Of a DNA stretch of 41,610 nucleotides, positions 6,642 through 14,361 are shown piece after piece (position 1 is the first letter of the stretch; each line of letters starts with the position of its first letter). The stretch spans positions 1 to 41,610 of the forward strand of contig DATASA010000068.1 of the NCBI GenBank assembly GCA_036269435.1, in the 5' to 3' direction. The notes below the pieces were generated by a model that worked only from the letters and a program-made list of their open reading frames with translations, was not told where the DNA came from and ran no database searches. A program made the position numbers and the translations under genes. This stretch comes from CADCTB01 sp036269435 (GTDB lineage Bacteria; Actinomycetota; Acidimicrobiia; Acidimicrobiales; AC-14).

Positions 6642-7088
6642 ATGGGAGCTTCCACCGTTGCCCTCTTGGTGATCGTCGGCGTGATCGTCGCCGCGATTGC
6701 CCTTCATCTGATCGCCATTGCCGCCTCGTTAGCCGGCATCGCCGGCACGCTCGGCAAGGTGAAGGGGGGCGTCGACGCCATTTCCGGCCAGACTGAGCCG
6801 ATCAACTCGGTCGTCGCCGGCATCGCCGGTGACGTCACCGCAATCGACGACGACCTGGAGGGCCTGCTCGTCCTCGTCGGCGAGGCCCAGGCTGCGGCCG
6901 ATGCCGCGCCGGCCCCGCCGCCGCCTCCGCCTCCGCGGTCAACCGCGCCGGCCGCCCGCCGCACCAGGTCGCAGCCCGCGTCCGTCGTCGAGGACGTCGA
7001 TCTCGAGGACGAAGCCGACGAGGCCCCGGCGGTGCGCCGCCAATCGATGCGCGAAGCCGTCGCCCTGGCCCGCTCGGGTGGCCGGTGA
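6642..7088 (+). CDS. One-helix membrane protein B1 with disordered acidic tail (148 aa), unknown
   Basis: A 148-aa protein with an N-terminal hydrophobic region (about residues 5-35). An amphipathic segment follows that resembles DUF948-type proteins (GTLGKVKGGVDAI). Then come a run of seven prolines and a charged, acidic, probably unfolded tail. The middle part resembles the protein encoded at 7233-7484 on the opposite strand (NLGKIAEGVAAVEG). AAAGGAAAG about 5 bp upstream supports ATG at 6642. It is last in its unit, and hairpins at 7117 and 7189 follow. The function is unknown. Confidence 0.72.
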   Translation: MGASTVALLVIVGVIVAAIALHLIAIAASLAGIAGTLGKVKGGVDAISGQTEPINSVVAGIAGDVTAIDDDLEGLLVLVGEAQAAADAAPAPPPPPPPRSTAPAARRTRSQPASVVEDVDLEDEADEAPAVRRQSMREAVALARSGGR

Positions 7089-7116
7089 GCACCGGGCGCT
7101 GACCTGTCAACCGGTG

Positions 7117-7162
7117 AACCGGTGACGCCCAGTGTCGTCTATCGCACTGGGTGTCACCGGTT
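7117..7162. terminator. Hairpin with 18-bp stem in the convergent intergenic region
   Basis: The arms 7117-7134 and 7145-7162 are complementary except at one position, which can pair as G-U in RNA; the loop is 10 nt. There is no T-run after it, so it may be a strong RNA hairpin, an I-shaped actinobacterial terminator or a protein-binding palindrome. It lies just after gene B1. Confidence 0.55.
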
Positions 7163-7188
7163 GACGATCTGGCGAGTCACCGACGCGA

Positions 7189-7227
7189 AAAAGGAGGCAT
7201 CCGGCCGCCGACCGGATGCCTCCTTTT
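7189..7227. terminator. Bidirectional intrinsic terminator
   Basis: A perfect 16-bp stem (7189-7204 with 7212-7227) with a 7-nt loop. The stem begins with AAAA and ends with TTTT, so it gives a U-tract in either direction. It lies exactly between the (+) genes ending at 7088 and the (-) genes ending at 7233, as expected for a shared terminator. Confidence 0.85.
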
Positions 7228-7232
7228 CGACG

Positions 7233-7484
7233 TTAGGCCAGGGCTTCTGCGCTCTCGGCAGCGAGGGTGAGACCCGCCGCGGCCTGGCCCAACAGGCGAT
7301 TGATCTCGTCGGTGCCTGGGCCGAGAATCTCGCAATGGCCCTCCACCGCGGCGACGCCCTCGGCGATCTTGCCGAGGTTGGACTGGATGTGGGCGAGCAG
7401 CGCGTCGATGCGGTGCAGGAAGAACAGGAGGACGCCGGCCAGGGCGGCGATCTCGACGACGGAGAGCACGACTCGAAGGGTCAT
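7233..7484 (-). CDS. Small one-helix membrane protein B2 (83 aa), unknown
   Basis: An 83-aa protein with an N-terminal membrane helix (about residues 5-24). A long amphipathic helix follows, containing SNLGKIAEGVAAVEG and an Ala/Gly-rich end. The amphipathic part resembles B1 (6642-7088). The start overlaps the stop of the upstream gene at 7484, so it is the last gene of a three-gene (-) unit. It looks like a membrane-bound helical-bundle protein; I assign no function. Confidence 0.68.
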   Translation of the reverse strand: MTLRVVLSVVEIAALAGVLLFFLHRIDALLAHIQSNLGKIAEGVAAVEGHCEILGPGTDEINRLLGQAAAGLTLAAESAEALA

Positions 7485-7768
7485 CAGGCGCTCCTCTGCG
7501 ATTCCAGGAAGTCGACGTGGCGTTGGACCTCGGTGCCCAGCTCACCGACCAGCTCGACGGTCTTGGGCAGCATCCACGTGGTGGCGGTCTGCGTCGCCAC
7601 CCGTGCGGCCATGTCCCACACCCGTTGGACCCCGGCGTCCAGGTCACGGACGTAGACCTCGAGCAGGAACAGCAACAGGATGACGGCCGAGATCACGACC
7701 GAGCCGAGGCCCAGCGTGATCCACCAGAAGGTCACGTGCTCGGACGTGACGGCAAGAACGGGCGACAT
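7484..7768 (-). CDS. Small one-helix membrane protein C (94 aa), unknown
   Basis: A 94-aa protein with a membrane helix at about residues 12-35 and an amphipathic region with TWMLPKTVELVGEL. That region resembles the Pro-containing segment of A1. I chose ATG at 7768: AGGAGG lies 10 bp upstream of it, whereas the TTG three codons earlier (7777) is only 1 bp from that site. It follows the 7774 gene almost directly. The function is unknown. Confidence 0.68.
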   Translation of the reverse strand: MSPVLAVTSEHVTFWWITLGLGSVVISAVILLLFLLEVYVRDLDAGVQRVWDMAARVATQTATTWMLPKTVELVGELGTEVQRHVDFLESQRSA

Positions 7769-7773
7769 GGCGC

Positions 7774-8049
7774 TCAACCTCCTGCCAGGGCCTCGCGGGC
7801 CTGGGACGCGTGGGTGACGACGGACAGCAGGGCCTCGTTGAGGGTCCCGACTGCGGGAACGGAGACGGTGTTCACGCGGATCGTGTCGAGCGTCTCGGTG
7901 ATGTCGTCAGCGACGCCTCCGATGCGGCGCACCAGGGCCAGGATGATGGCGATCATCGCCACCACGACCACGATGAGCACCGCGGCGATGACATATCCGA
8001 CGTACCAGCCGGTGAGGACGGCCGCCTTGGATTGGACAGCAGAGAGCAC
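7774..8049 (-). CDS. Small one-helix membrane protein A2 (91 aa), unknown
   Basis: A 91-aa protein with a membrane helix at about residues 15-40. An LVRRIGGVADDITETLDTI junction follows, then a region with VPAVGTLNEA. The helix, RRI and Pro/Thr pattern parallels A1 encoded on the (+) strand. GTG at 8049 has GAAAGG about 8 bp upstream. It is first of the (-) unit A2-C-B2, which mirrors A1-B1 across the terminator at 7189. No function is known. Confidence 0.68.
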   Translation of the reverse strand: MLSAVQSKAAVLTGWYVGYVIAAVLIVVVVAMIAIILALVRRIGGVADDITETLDTIRVNTVSVPAVGTLNEALLSVVTHASQAREALAGG

Positions 8050-8118
8050 GTTTTCACCTTTCTCGCCGCTCCTTCATCTTACGGGTGCGGCGGGTTCAGG
8101 GTCAACGCATTGTCGTGC

Positions 8119-8148
8119 CTCCAAGGCGACGATCGCGTCGCCTTGGAG
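8119..8148. terminator. Hairpin, probable I-shaped terminator after the 8164-8616 gene
   Basis: A perfect 12-bp stem (8119-8130 with 8137-8148) around a 6-nt loop. It lies 15 bp beyond the stop of the (-) gene ending at 8164 and upstream of the A2 start. No T-run follows, as is common for hairpins in high-GC actinobacteria. Confidence 0.55.
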
Positions 8149-8163
8149 GGTATTTCAGACCGA

Positions 8164-8616
8164 TCAGCTCCCGGCCGACGACCCGCTGGCGGGCATGGTC
8201 GGGCCGCTCGGCTCTTGCGGGTCGATGCCCGTCGAGTCGCGGGCCGTGGATTCGCCGACCGGGCGCTGGGACTCGCCCTGGGTCCCGGTCCGGTGACGGC
8301 CGTCCTCGCCCTCTTCGTCGACGACGTCTTCGCCGCGCCGGGTGGTGCTCGTGCCGACGCCGAGCGGCGTGGTCGCCTGGGTGTCGGTGGCGGTCGACGC
8401 GCCCGCGCCCGCCGAGCCGGACCGCACCTCGCCGGCGTCGACCGGGCTCTCGTTGGCGGGGCTGGCGGTTGCTCCGGGACGCCCGGTCTTGGTGTCCGCC
8501 AACTGGCGGTCGACGGTGCCCCGCAACTCCTCGCTCAGCTCGCCCTCACCGGTCGAGCGACCTTCGTACGGGGGGACGTTGCTCGGATCGGGTTCGGTGA
8601 CGTTCTGCTGCGGCAT
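8164..8616 (-). CDS. Hydrophilic low-complexity protein (150 aa), unknown
   Basis: A 150-aa protein rich in Gly, Ser, Thr, Glu and Pro, with no cysteine, membrane helix or recognisable domain except a short helical ELSEELRGTVDRQL segment. It is probably intrinsically disordered. I chose the second ATG (MPQQN, 8616) because AAAGGAG lies about 6 bp upstream; a longer form from 8655 is possible. It is transcribed toward the small membrane protein unit but separated from it by a hairpin. Disordered proteins of this style are often stress-related, but nothing here proves that. Confidence 0.55.
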   Translation of the reverse strand: MPQQNVTEPDPSNVPPYEGRSTGEGELSEELRGTVDRQLADTKTGRPGATASPANESPVDAGEVRSGSAGAGASTATDTQATTPLGVGTSTTRRGEDVVDEEGEDGRHRTGTQGESQRPVGESTARDSTGIDPQEPSGPTMPASGSSAGS

Positions 8617-8754
8617 GTTCTGCTCCTTTGATTCGTCACGGAAATGTCCCTGCAACTGTTGCGCCTACCCGCCGAAATGAACTGGCAACCCACGTGTGCC
8701 TTTCTTCTAAAGCCACCGGTGCTGTATGTTTAGGACAGTTAGAGAGGAGGCACC

Positions 8755-9036
8755 ATGAGAGATGTGGACGTCGACCGCGTGGCGCTGTGCCGGGGGCTGC
8801 TCCAGAACGCCGCGGCGCGCCAGCTCGTCTTCTCCCGAGCCGAACCCGAAGTCGCCTCGGCCGAGTACCTGACCGGCTTCGGCGCGGGGTGGGAGGCAGG
8901 GCACGTCTCCGCCCTCGCCCTGGCCCTCTCGGTGCTGACCGGGGAGTCGCCCGCCGCCCTGGTCGAGGACGCCCGGGCCCAGGCCGCGGTCGACCTTTCC
9001 TTCCCGTTCGACGTCCACATCGAGGAGGCGTCGTGA
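8755..9036 (+). CDS. Hypothetical protein (93 aa)
   Basis: A 93-aa soluble, helical, acidic protein of unknown family. GAGAGGAGG is placed 5 bp before ATG 8755, a strong ribosome-binding site. The stop overlaps the GTG of the next small gene (GTGA), so the two are co-translated. Upstream, TATGTT at 8724-8729 could be a -10 element for a promoter in the AT-richer 8656-8754 gap; the -35 is unclear. Confidence 0.65.
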   Translation: MRDVDVDRVALCRGLLQNAAARQLVFSRAEPEVASAEYLTGFGAGWEAGHVSALALALSVLTGESPAALVEDARAQAAVDLSFPFDVHIEEAS

Positions 9037-9218
9037 GCTTCAACGACGAGGTCGTCCCCTGCCCGACGTGCTGGCTGCCGGCCGACCTGGTGGCACCGAC
9101 GGACGTGGACGTCAACTACCACTCACGATGCCCCCGCGGCCACGACAACACGCTGGTCCCGGCCGTGCTCGCCCACCTGCGCACGGTCATGGCCCGCGAG
9201 GTCGACCGCCCGGCCTGA
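9033..9218 (+). CDS. Small zinc-ribbon-like protein (61 aa)
   Basis: A 61-aa protein with C10-x2-C13 (CPTC) and, about 20 residues later, a RCPRGHD motif, together giving three Cys and a His for one zinc. It begins at GTG 9033, overlapping the preceding stop. It lies just before the convergent Fe-S block (cysteine desulfurase gene ends at 9224). Unknown function; small zinc ribbons often mediate protein or nucleic-acid contacts. Confidence 0.62.
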   Translation: MSFNDEVVPCPTCWLPADLVAPTDVDVNYHSRCPRGHDNTLVPAVLAHLRTVMAREVDRPA

Positions 9219-9223
9219 GCCTC

Positions 9224-10336
9224 CTACGCCCGCAGCGACCGCAGGCGGGCCACCACCGCGGGGAACGCGGTGCAGAACGCGTCGACGTCGTCCTGCGTGG
9301 TCGACCAGCCGGCCGAGATCCGAAGGGAGCGCTCGGCCTCCACCCCCATGGCGGCGAGCACGGGCGACGGTTCGAGCGACTCCGACGAGCACGCGCTGCC
9401 CGAGTGGGCGGCGATGCCGGCCTGGTCGAGGCCGAGCAGCACGGCTTCGGCCTCCACGTCGTCGACGCCGACACAGACGATGTGCGGCACCCGCCCGCCG
9501 ACGTCGCCGTAGGCGACGACGCCGTCGACCGCCGTGGCCGCGGCGAGCATGGCCTCGGTCTGGGCCCGGGCGTGCGCGGCCTCGTCGACGAGCGAGCGGG
9601 CCAGCTGCTCGGCCGCGGCCCCGAAACCGACGATCCCGGCGACGTTCTCCATGCCGGCCCGCCGCGACCGTTCCTGCTCTCCACCCACGAGCAGCGGACG
9701 CAGGCGCAGCCCCCGTCGCACGAGAAGGGCGCCGACGCCTTGCGGGCCGCCCAGCTTGTGGGCGCTGACCGACAACAGATCGGCGCCGAGGCCGGCGAAG
9801 TCGACCGGCACGTGTCCGGCGGCGCAGGCGGCATCGACGTGGACCAGCAGGCCCCGGTCCCGGCAGCCGGCCACCACCTCGGCCGCCGGCTGGAGCGTGC
9901 CCACCTCGTGGTTCGCCCACTGGATGTGGACCAGCGCGGTCTCACCGGGGTGGATGGCGGCCAGGGCGGCGTCCGGGTCGACCCGGCCGACCCCGTCCAC
10001 GCCGACCTCGACCGGGGATCCGAACGCGGCCGACGCGTCGCGGACGGCCGAGTGCTCGACCGCGGGGACGACGATGCCGGCGCCCCGCTCGGTCGCCCCG
10101 TACACCGCGCTGACGATGGCCTCTGTCGCCCCGCCGGTGAAGACCACCTCACGGGGACGGGCGCCGAGCAGCGCGGCCACCTGCTCCCGGGCCTGTTCGA
10201 CCGCGCCTCGCGCCTGGCGCCCGTCGGTGTGGACCCGTCCGGGATCGGCGGCGAAGGACAGCCACGGCAGCATGGCCTCGACCACGTCGGGCCGGGCAGG
10301 CGATGTCGACGCGTGGTCCAGGTAGTGCCGGCTCAT
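9224..10336 (-). CDS. Cysteine desulfurase (NifS/IscS family)
   Basis: A 370-aa fold-type I PLP enzyme that takes sulfur from cysteine for Fe-S cluster and tRNA thiolation. The start is MSRHYLDHAST (YLDHAsT is the family N-terminus). The PLP lysine is in SVSAHKLGGPQG, and the catalytic cysteine loop is SGSACSSESLEPS. ATG at 10336 is set by this N-terminus; further upstream the frame lacks homology. The neighbouring SufR-like repressor (22 bp upstream, same strand) and divergent Mrp suggest a small Fe-S regulon. It could alternatively serve tRNA 2-thiolation, but no mnmA is in view. Confidence 0.93.
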   Translation of the reverse strand: MSRHYLDHASTSPARPDVVEAMLPWLSFAADPGRVHTDGRQARGAVEQAREQVAALLGARPREVVFTGGATEAIVSAVYGATERGAGIVVPAVEHSAVRDASAAFGSPVEVGVDGVGRVDPDAALAAIHPGETALVHIQWANHEVGTLQPAAEVVAGCRDRGLLVHVDAACAAGHVPVDFAGLGADLLSVSAHKLGGPQGVGALLVRRGLRLRPLLVGGEQERSRRAGMENVAGIVGFGAAAEQLARSLVDEAAHARAQTEAMLAAATAVDGVVAYGDVGGRVPHIVCVGVDDVEAEAVLLGLDQAGIAAHSGSACSSESLEPSPVLAAMGVEAERSLRISAGWSTTQDDVDAFCTAFPAVVARLRSLRA

Positions 10337-10358
10337 GGCCTCCGGGCCGGGCGAAGGA

Positions 10359-11069
10359 TCAGACGAGCGTGACGCAGACGGCGTCGCCGAGGGGTCGGGA
10401 TGCCGACGTCTCGGGCACGGTGTCGCCGTAGAGCGTCTCCAGCATCCCCTTGACGATCCCGCGGTCGACGGCACAGATCACCGGGTGTTGCACGGCGGCG
10501 CCGCCGAACGGACACTGCTCGGAGATGATGGCCAGGCCGTCGGCCCGGGACTCGGTGTGCGACGCGAAGCCGTGGGCGGTGAGGGCGTCGGCCACCGCGT
10601 GCAGCGCGGCCTGCAGCGACCGATGGCCCTCGCCCGGCGCCATCGACGCGGCCAGCGACCTCCCGTACTCCTCGCCGACCACCTCGGCCATGGCCTCGGC
10701 CGCCTCGGTCGGGACCAGGGCGAGGGTGCGGCCGAGCAGGGCGATCAGCAGGTCGTCGCGGCGGACCGGGAACTCGAGGGCCAGCGCCTTGTCGGTGACC
10801 TGGTAGCGCTTCGACGGGCGACCCGCACCCGGCTTGCCGGGCCGGCCGAGCTGGACCTGCAGGTACCCACCGGCGGCCAGCTTGTCGAGGTGGTGGCGGG
10901 CGACGTTCGGGTGCAGGCCGAAGCGCTGGGCGACGTCGGAGGTGGTCACGCCGTCGGTGGCGTCGTGGGCGAACAGGTAGATGTCACGCCGGGTCGAGTC
11001 GCCGAACGCGGACGTCGCCGCGGTGACGCCCGCGGAGAACGCCGCCGCCGAGAGGGGCAACTGCTCCAT
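10359..11069 (-). CDS. SufR-like Fe-S-sensing transcriptional repressor
   Basis: A 236-aa helix-turn-helix regulator. The N-terminal winged helix (about residues 20-95) contains SDVAQRFGLHPNVARHHLDKL and a basic GRPSKRYQVT wing. The C-terminal domain holds C186 (EQCPFGG), C199 (HPVICAVDRG) and C232 as likely [4Fe-4S] or [2Fe-2S] ligands, in a C-x12-C pattern like SufR. SufR proteins repress Fe-S biogenesis genes when clusters are plentiful. It sits between a cysteine desulfurase and a divergent Fe-S carrier and faces a palindrome at 11077-11099, so autoregulation and control of both units is likely (inference). Confidence 0.87.
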   Translation of the reverse strand: MEQLPLSAAAFSAGVTAATSAFGDSTRRDIYLFAHDATDGVTTSDVAQRFGLHPNVARHHLDKLAAGGYLQVQLGRPGKPGAGRPSKRYQVTDKALALEFPVRRDDLLIALLGRTLALVPTEAAEAMAEVVGEEYGRSLAASMAPGEGHRSLQAALHAVADALTAHGFASHTESRADGLAIISEQCPFGGAAVQHPVICAVDRGIVKGMLETLYGDTVPETSASRPLGDAVCVTLV

Positions 11070-11076
11070 GCCGGTA

Positions 11077-11099
11077 TTCTACCTATGTCCATAGGAGAA
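11077..11099. promoter_or_regulatory. Palindromic operator between the SufR-like gene and mrp
   Basis: The core CCTATG-TC-CATAGG (11082-11095) is a perfect inverted repeat, extended by TTCT and AGAA on either side with one offset base. It lies in the 35-bp divergent gap and overlaps the AGGAG ribosome-binding site of mrp. In the other direction TAGAAT (11076-11081 read on the minus strand) could be the -10 of the repressor gene. This is the natural binding site for the adjacent regulator. Confidence 0.7.
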
Positions 11100-11104
11100 A
11101 TTGC

Positions 11105-12256
11105 ATGCCCACTGAGCCCGAAGTCCTCGAGGTCCTGCGCCCGGTGCAGGACCCCGAGCTCCACCGCAGCATCGTCGACCTCGACATGGTCCGCGCCATC
11201 CGTCTCGGCGCCGACGGCCGGGTCGGCGTGACGGTCGCCCTGACCGTCGCCGGATGCCCGCTGCGGGCCGAGATCACCGAGCGGGTCACCCGGGCCGTCG
11301 GGGGCTTGGCCGGGGTGACGGGGGTCGACGTCGACCTCACCGTGATGACCGACGACGAGCGCGCCGCCCTGCGGGACCGCCTCCAGGGTGACGTCGCCGG
11401 CGGTGCACCGGCCGCCGGCCACGAGGGCCACGCCCACGCCGCAGGCGACGCCCAGGTGATTCCCTTCGCCGACCCGTCGAGCCGGACGCGCGTGCTCGGG
11501 CTGTCCTCGGGCAAGGGGGGGGTGGGCAAGTCGTCGGTCACGGTGAACCTCGCCGTCGCCCTCTCCCGGCTCGGCCATTCCGTCGGCATCCTCGACGCCG
11601 ACGTCTATGGGTTCTCGGTTCCCAAGATGCTCGGGATCGACCAGCAGCCGGTCGTGATCGACGGGATGATCGTGCCGCCCGTCGCCCACGGCATGGCGGT
11701 GATGTCGACCGGCTTCCTGGTGGCCGACGACCAACCGGTCATCTGGCGGGGGCCGATGCTGCACAAGGCGCTCAACCAGTTCCTCACCGACGTCTACTGG
11801 GGCGAGCCGGACTTCCTGCTGGTCGACATGCCGCCGGGCACGGGCGACGTCGCCCTGTCGCTGGCCCAGTTCATGCCCCGGACCGAGGTGTACGTCGTCA
11901 CCACGCCGCAACCGGCGGCCCAGCGGGTGGCGCAGCGCTCGGCCCTCATGGCCCGCAAGGTCAATCTGGCCGTGCGGGGCGTGATCGAGAACATGAGCTG
12001 GTTCACGGGCGACGACGGCCGCCGCTACGAGATCTTCGGCGCCGGCGGCGGTGAAATGCTGGCCGGCGACCTGGGCGTCCCGCTCCTCGGCCAGGTCCCC
12101 CTGGTGACCGCGCTTCGGGAGGGTGGCGACGTCGGGGCGCCGGTGACGCTCACCGACCCGGCCGGCGAGGCGGCCCAGGCCTTCGACGCCCTGGCCAAGC
12201 GCATCGACGCCCTCGGGCGCGGGCGGATCACCCACCCCGAGTTGACCATCAGGTAG
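11105..12256 (+). CDS. mrp: Mrp/ApbC-type Fe-S cluster carrier P-loop ATPase
   Basis: A 383-aa protein with an N-terminal MIP18/DUF59 domain (about residues 5-80, including VAGCPLRAEI). A His/Ala linker follows, then a MinD-type ATPase domain with deviant Walker A GKGGVGKSS, switch DADVYG and LLVDMPPGTGD. The family carries [4Fe-4S] clusters to apoproteins. The usual CxxC after the ENMS motif is absent: the sequence there is ENMSWFTGDDG, so cluster binding may differ. It starts just downstream of the palindromic operator; AGGAG precedes ATG 11105. The gene is convergent with the ABC permease and shares a hairpin with it. Confidence 0.92.
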   Translation: MPTEPEVLEVLRPVQDPELHRSIVDLDMVRAIRLGADGRVGVTVALTVAGCPLRAEITERVTRAVGGLAGVTGVDVDLTVMTDDERAALRDRLQGDVAGGAPAAGHEGHAHAAGDAQVIPFADPSSRTRVLGLSSGKGGVGKSSVTVNLAVALSRLGHSVGILDADVYGFSVPKMLGIDQQPVVIDGMIVPPVAHGMAVMSTGFLVADDQPVIWRGPMLHKALNQFLTDVYWGEPDFLLVDMPPGTGDVALSLAQFMPRTEVYVVTTPQPAAQRVAQRSALMARKVNLAVRGVIENMSWFTGDDGRRYEIFGAGGGEMLAGDLGVPLLGQVPLVTALREGGDVGAPVTLTDPAGEAAQAFDALAKRIDALGRGRITHPELTIR

Positions 12257-12270
12257 GCCGGGGGCCTACC
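12252..12270. terminator. Hairpin spanning two convergent stop codons
   Basis: A perfect 8-bp stem (GGTAGGCC with GGCCTACC) and 3-nt loop. It covers the mrp stop (TAG 12254-12256) and the permease stop (12266-12268, reverse strand). A compact bidirectional terminator is likely, though it lacks a T-run. Confidence 0.55.
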
Positions 12271-13426
12271 GGGCCGGGCGGAGGACCTCGCCCAGCTTGA
12301 GCCGGCGGCCGGTGCGGACGATGGCCCGCCCGTAGACCACCGTGGCGAACCGGAAGGCGAGGGCGACGGCGAGGAGCCCGGTCACGAGCGACCCGACGAT
12401 CTCGGCCGGGCTCGCCACCCCGGCGGCGAGGCGGGCGGGCAGGACCAGGGGCGAGCTCAAGGGGAAGTAGGCGAGCACGGCGGCCACCGGCGAGTCCGGT
12501 CCGGTCTGCAGGACGATGAACGTGCCGATGAGCACGGCCATCAGCGGGCTGACCGCCGATCCCGCCTCCTCCTGGCGCTCGACCAGCGCGCCCAGCGCAC
12601 CGGCGAGGGTGAGGTACAGCGTGAGGCCGAGGAGGAACCAGAACGCCCCGACGGCCACCGCCCCGCCGAGGCCGTTGGGCAGGCTGCCGCCGAGCCCCAG
12701 CTTCACGATGACCGGGACGAGGCCGCCGAGGAGGGCGACGACACCGGTCGCAGTGACGCCGAGCACCTTGCCGAACAGCAGCGCCCCCGGCCGCACGATG
12801 GCCAGCAGGACCTCGCTGATCCGGTTTGCCTTCTCGATGGCCGTGCCGTTGGCCACCTGCATCATCAAGGTGAGCAAAAGGAGGTACAGCACCAAAGAGA
12901 TGGCGAAGGCGCCGGCCACCCGACCGCTGCGGCCGGGGTCGACCCGCTCGATCGTCGCGCCCGGCGAGGCCAGGGCTCGGGCCACGTCGCCCGGTCCGAG
13001 GCCGGCCTGTTCCAGACGGCTGGACAGGGCCCCGATGGCGAGGGCCTGCTGGGTGGCGGCGACGAGCTGCTGGTGCTGCCCGGCCCGCACGACGATCGTC
13101 GGCTGGTCGCCGAAGATCACGCCCACGTCGGCCTTGCGGTCGTGGACGACCTGGCGGACGGTGGCCGCGTCCGGTGCGTCGTGCACCTTCACCCGGGCGT
13201 CGATGGCTCCGAGGGCGGCGGTCAGCTGCTGGTCGAACGTGGGCGTACGGCCGACGACGGAGACCGTGTAGGTCGTCGATCCGCCGCTACCGACGACCGC
13301 GGGCACGACCATGGCCGCGGTCGAACCGAGGAACAGGATGCCGACGATGGCCCAGAACGACTTGCGCCGGAACGCCTCGGTGATCTCGCGGGCCGCGACC
13401 AGTCGGGCGCCGCCGAGGCCCTTCAC
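12266..13426 (-). CDS. ABC-2 type transporter permease (NatB-like)
   Basis: A 386-aa integral membrane protein. There is one helix near residues 25-47, then an extracytoplasmic domain (about 50-165), then about five more helices in the second half, as in NatB/ABC-2 sodium or drug export permeases. The segment AREITEAFRRKSFW is a typical N-terminal region for this group. The start overlaps the stop of the ATPase gene by 4 bp (13423-13426), so the two form a transporter unit. The substrate is not deducible; Na+ export is the classic NatAB role. Confidence 0.9.
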   Translation of the reverse strand: MKGLGGARLVAAREITEAFRRKSFWAIVGILFLGSTAAMVVPAVVGSGGSTTYTVSVVGRTPTFDQQLTAALGAIDARVKVHDAPDAATVRQVVHDRKADVGVIFGDQPTIVVRAGQHQQLVAATQQALAIGALSSRLEQAGLGPGDVARALASPGATIERVDPGRSGRVAGAFAISLVLYLLLLTLMMQVANGTAIEKANRISEVLLAIVRPGALLFGKVLGVTATGVVALLGGLVPVIVKLGLGGSLPNGLGGAVAVGAFWFLLGLTLYLTLAGALGALVERQEEAGSAVSPLMAVLIGTFIVLQTGPDSPVAAVLAYFPLSSPLVLPARLAAGVASPAEIVGSLVTGLLAVALAFRFATVVYGRAIVRTGRRLKLGEVLRPAR

Positions 13427-14361
13427 GTCGTCACCCCTGGTTGGCGGTCCGCGTCCAGGACGTCCCGGGACTCGCCGGCGGCGGCGAGGAACAATTCCGA
13501 GAGCGTCGGCGCCTCGACCCCGAACGAGCCGACGGCCGCGTGGGCCCGCACCGCGTCGAGCACCACGCCGGGGTCGGCCGCCGGCGCCAGCCGCAGCCGC
13601 GACCCTCCGACGGTCCGCTCGGTCACCTCCGCCAGGTGCGGACTGACCCAGTCGTCCTCGACCCGCACGTCGACCCGCAGGTACCGCTCAGCGCTCTGCG
13701 CCTTGAGGTCCCGCACGTCGCCCTGGAGCACGACGGTGCCGTGGTGCAGGAGGGTGATCGTCTCGCACAGGTCCTCGACGAGGTCGAGCTGGTGGCTGGA
13801 CAGCAGCAGGTTCCGGCCGGCCTGCACGTGCTCCTCCAGTACCCTCGACAGGAAGTCGGTGGCCACCGGGTCGAGCCCGGCGAACGGCTCGTCGAGCACG
13901 AGCAGCGTGGGCTCGTGGACCATGGCCGCCGCCAGCTGGACCCGCTGGGCCATGCCGCCGGAAAGGTCCAGGATCTTGTCGCCGCCCCGATCGCCGAGGC
14001 CGAGCTGGTCGAGCAGCCCCTGCGCACGCGACCGGCCAGTCGTCTTGTCGAGCCCGTGCAGCCGGGCGACGAAGGTGAGGAAGTCCCGCGTCCGCATGTC
14101 GCGGTACACGCCCCGCTCCTGGGGCATGTAGCCCCACGCCCGGCGGTCGGCGTCGCCGGCCGGCCGGCCGTCCCACTCGACCGCGCCGTCGTCCGGCGCC
14201 AGGACGCCGAAGAGGATGCGCATCAGGGTGGTCTTGCCGGCCCCGTTGGGGCCCAGCAGGCCGATGACCCGCCCGGGCGGCACCTCGAGGTCGACGTTGT
14301 CGAGCACGACCCGGCTTCCGAAGCGCTGGCTGATCCCCTTCGCGAGCAGGGTCGGGGCCAT
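13423..14361 (-). CDS. ABC transporter ATP-binding protein (NatA-like)
   Basis: A 312-aa ATPase with Walker A GPNGAGKTT, the signature LSGGMAQRVQ, Walker B LLVLDEPFAGLDP and the H-loop SSHQLD. A C-terminal DUF4162-type extension (after about residue 215) is common in NatA-type ATPases paired with ABC-2 permeases. It is the first gene of a two-gene (-) unit. The 219-bp gap to the divergent molybdopterin gene (14362-14580) should hold promoters for both; I see no clear consensus element in it. Confidence 0.92.
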   Translation of the reverse strand: MAPTLLAKGISQRFGSRVVLDNVDLEVPPGRVIGLLGPNGAGKTTLMRILFGVLAPDDGAVEWDGRPAGDADRRAWGYMPQERGVYRDMRTRDFLTFVARLHGLDKTTGRSRAQGLLDQLGLGDRGGDKILDLSGGMAQRVQLAAAMVHEPTLLVLDEPFAGLDPVATDFLSRVLEEHVQAGRNLLLSSHQLDLVEDLCETITLLHHGTVVLQGDVRDLKAQSAERYLRVDVRVEDDWVSPHLAEVTERTVGGSRLRLAPAADPGVVLDAVRAHAAVGSFGVEAPTLSELFLAAAGESRDVLDADRQPGVTT

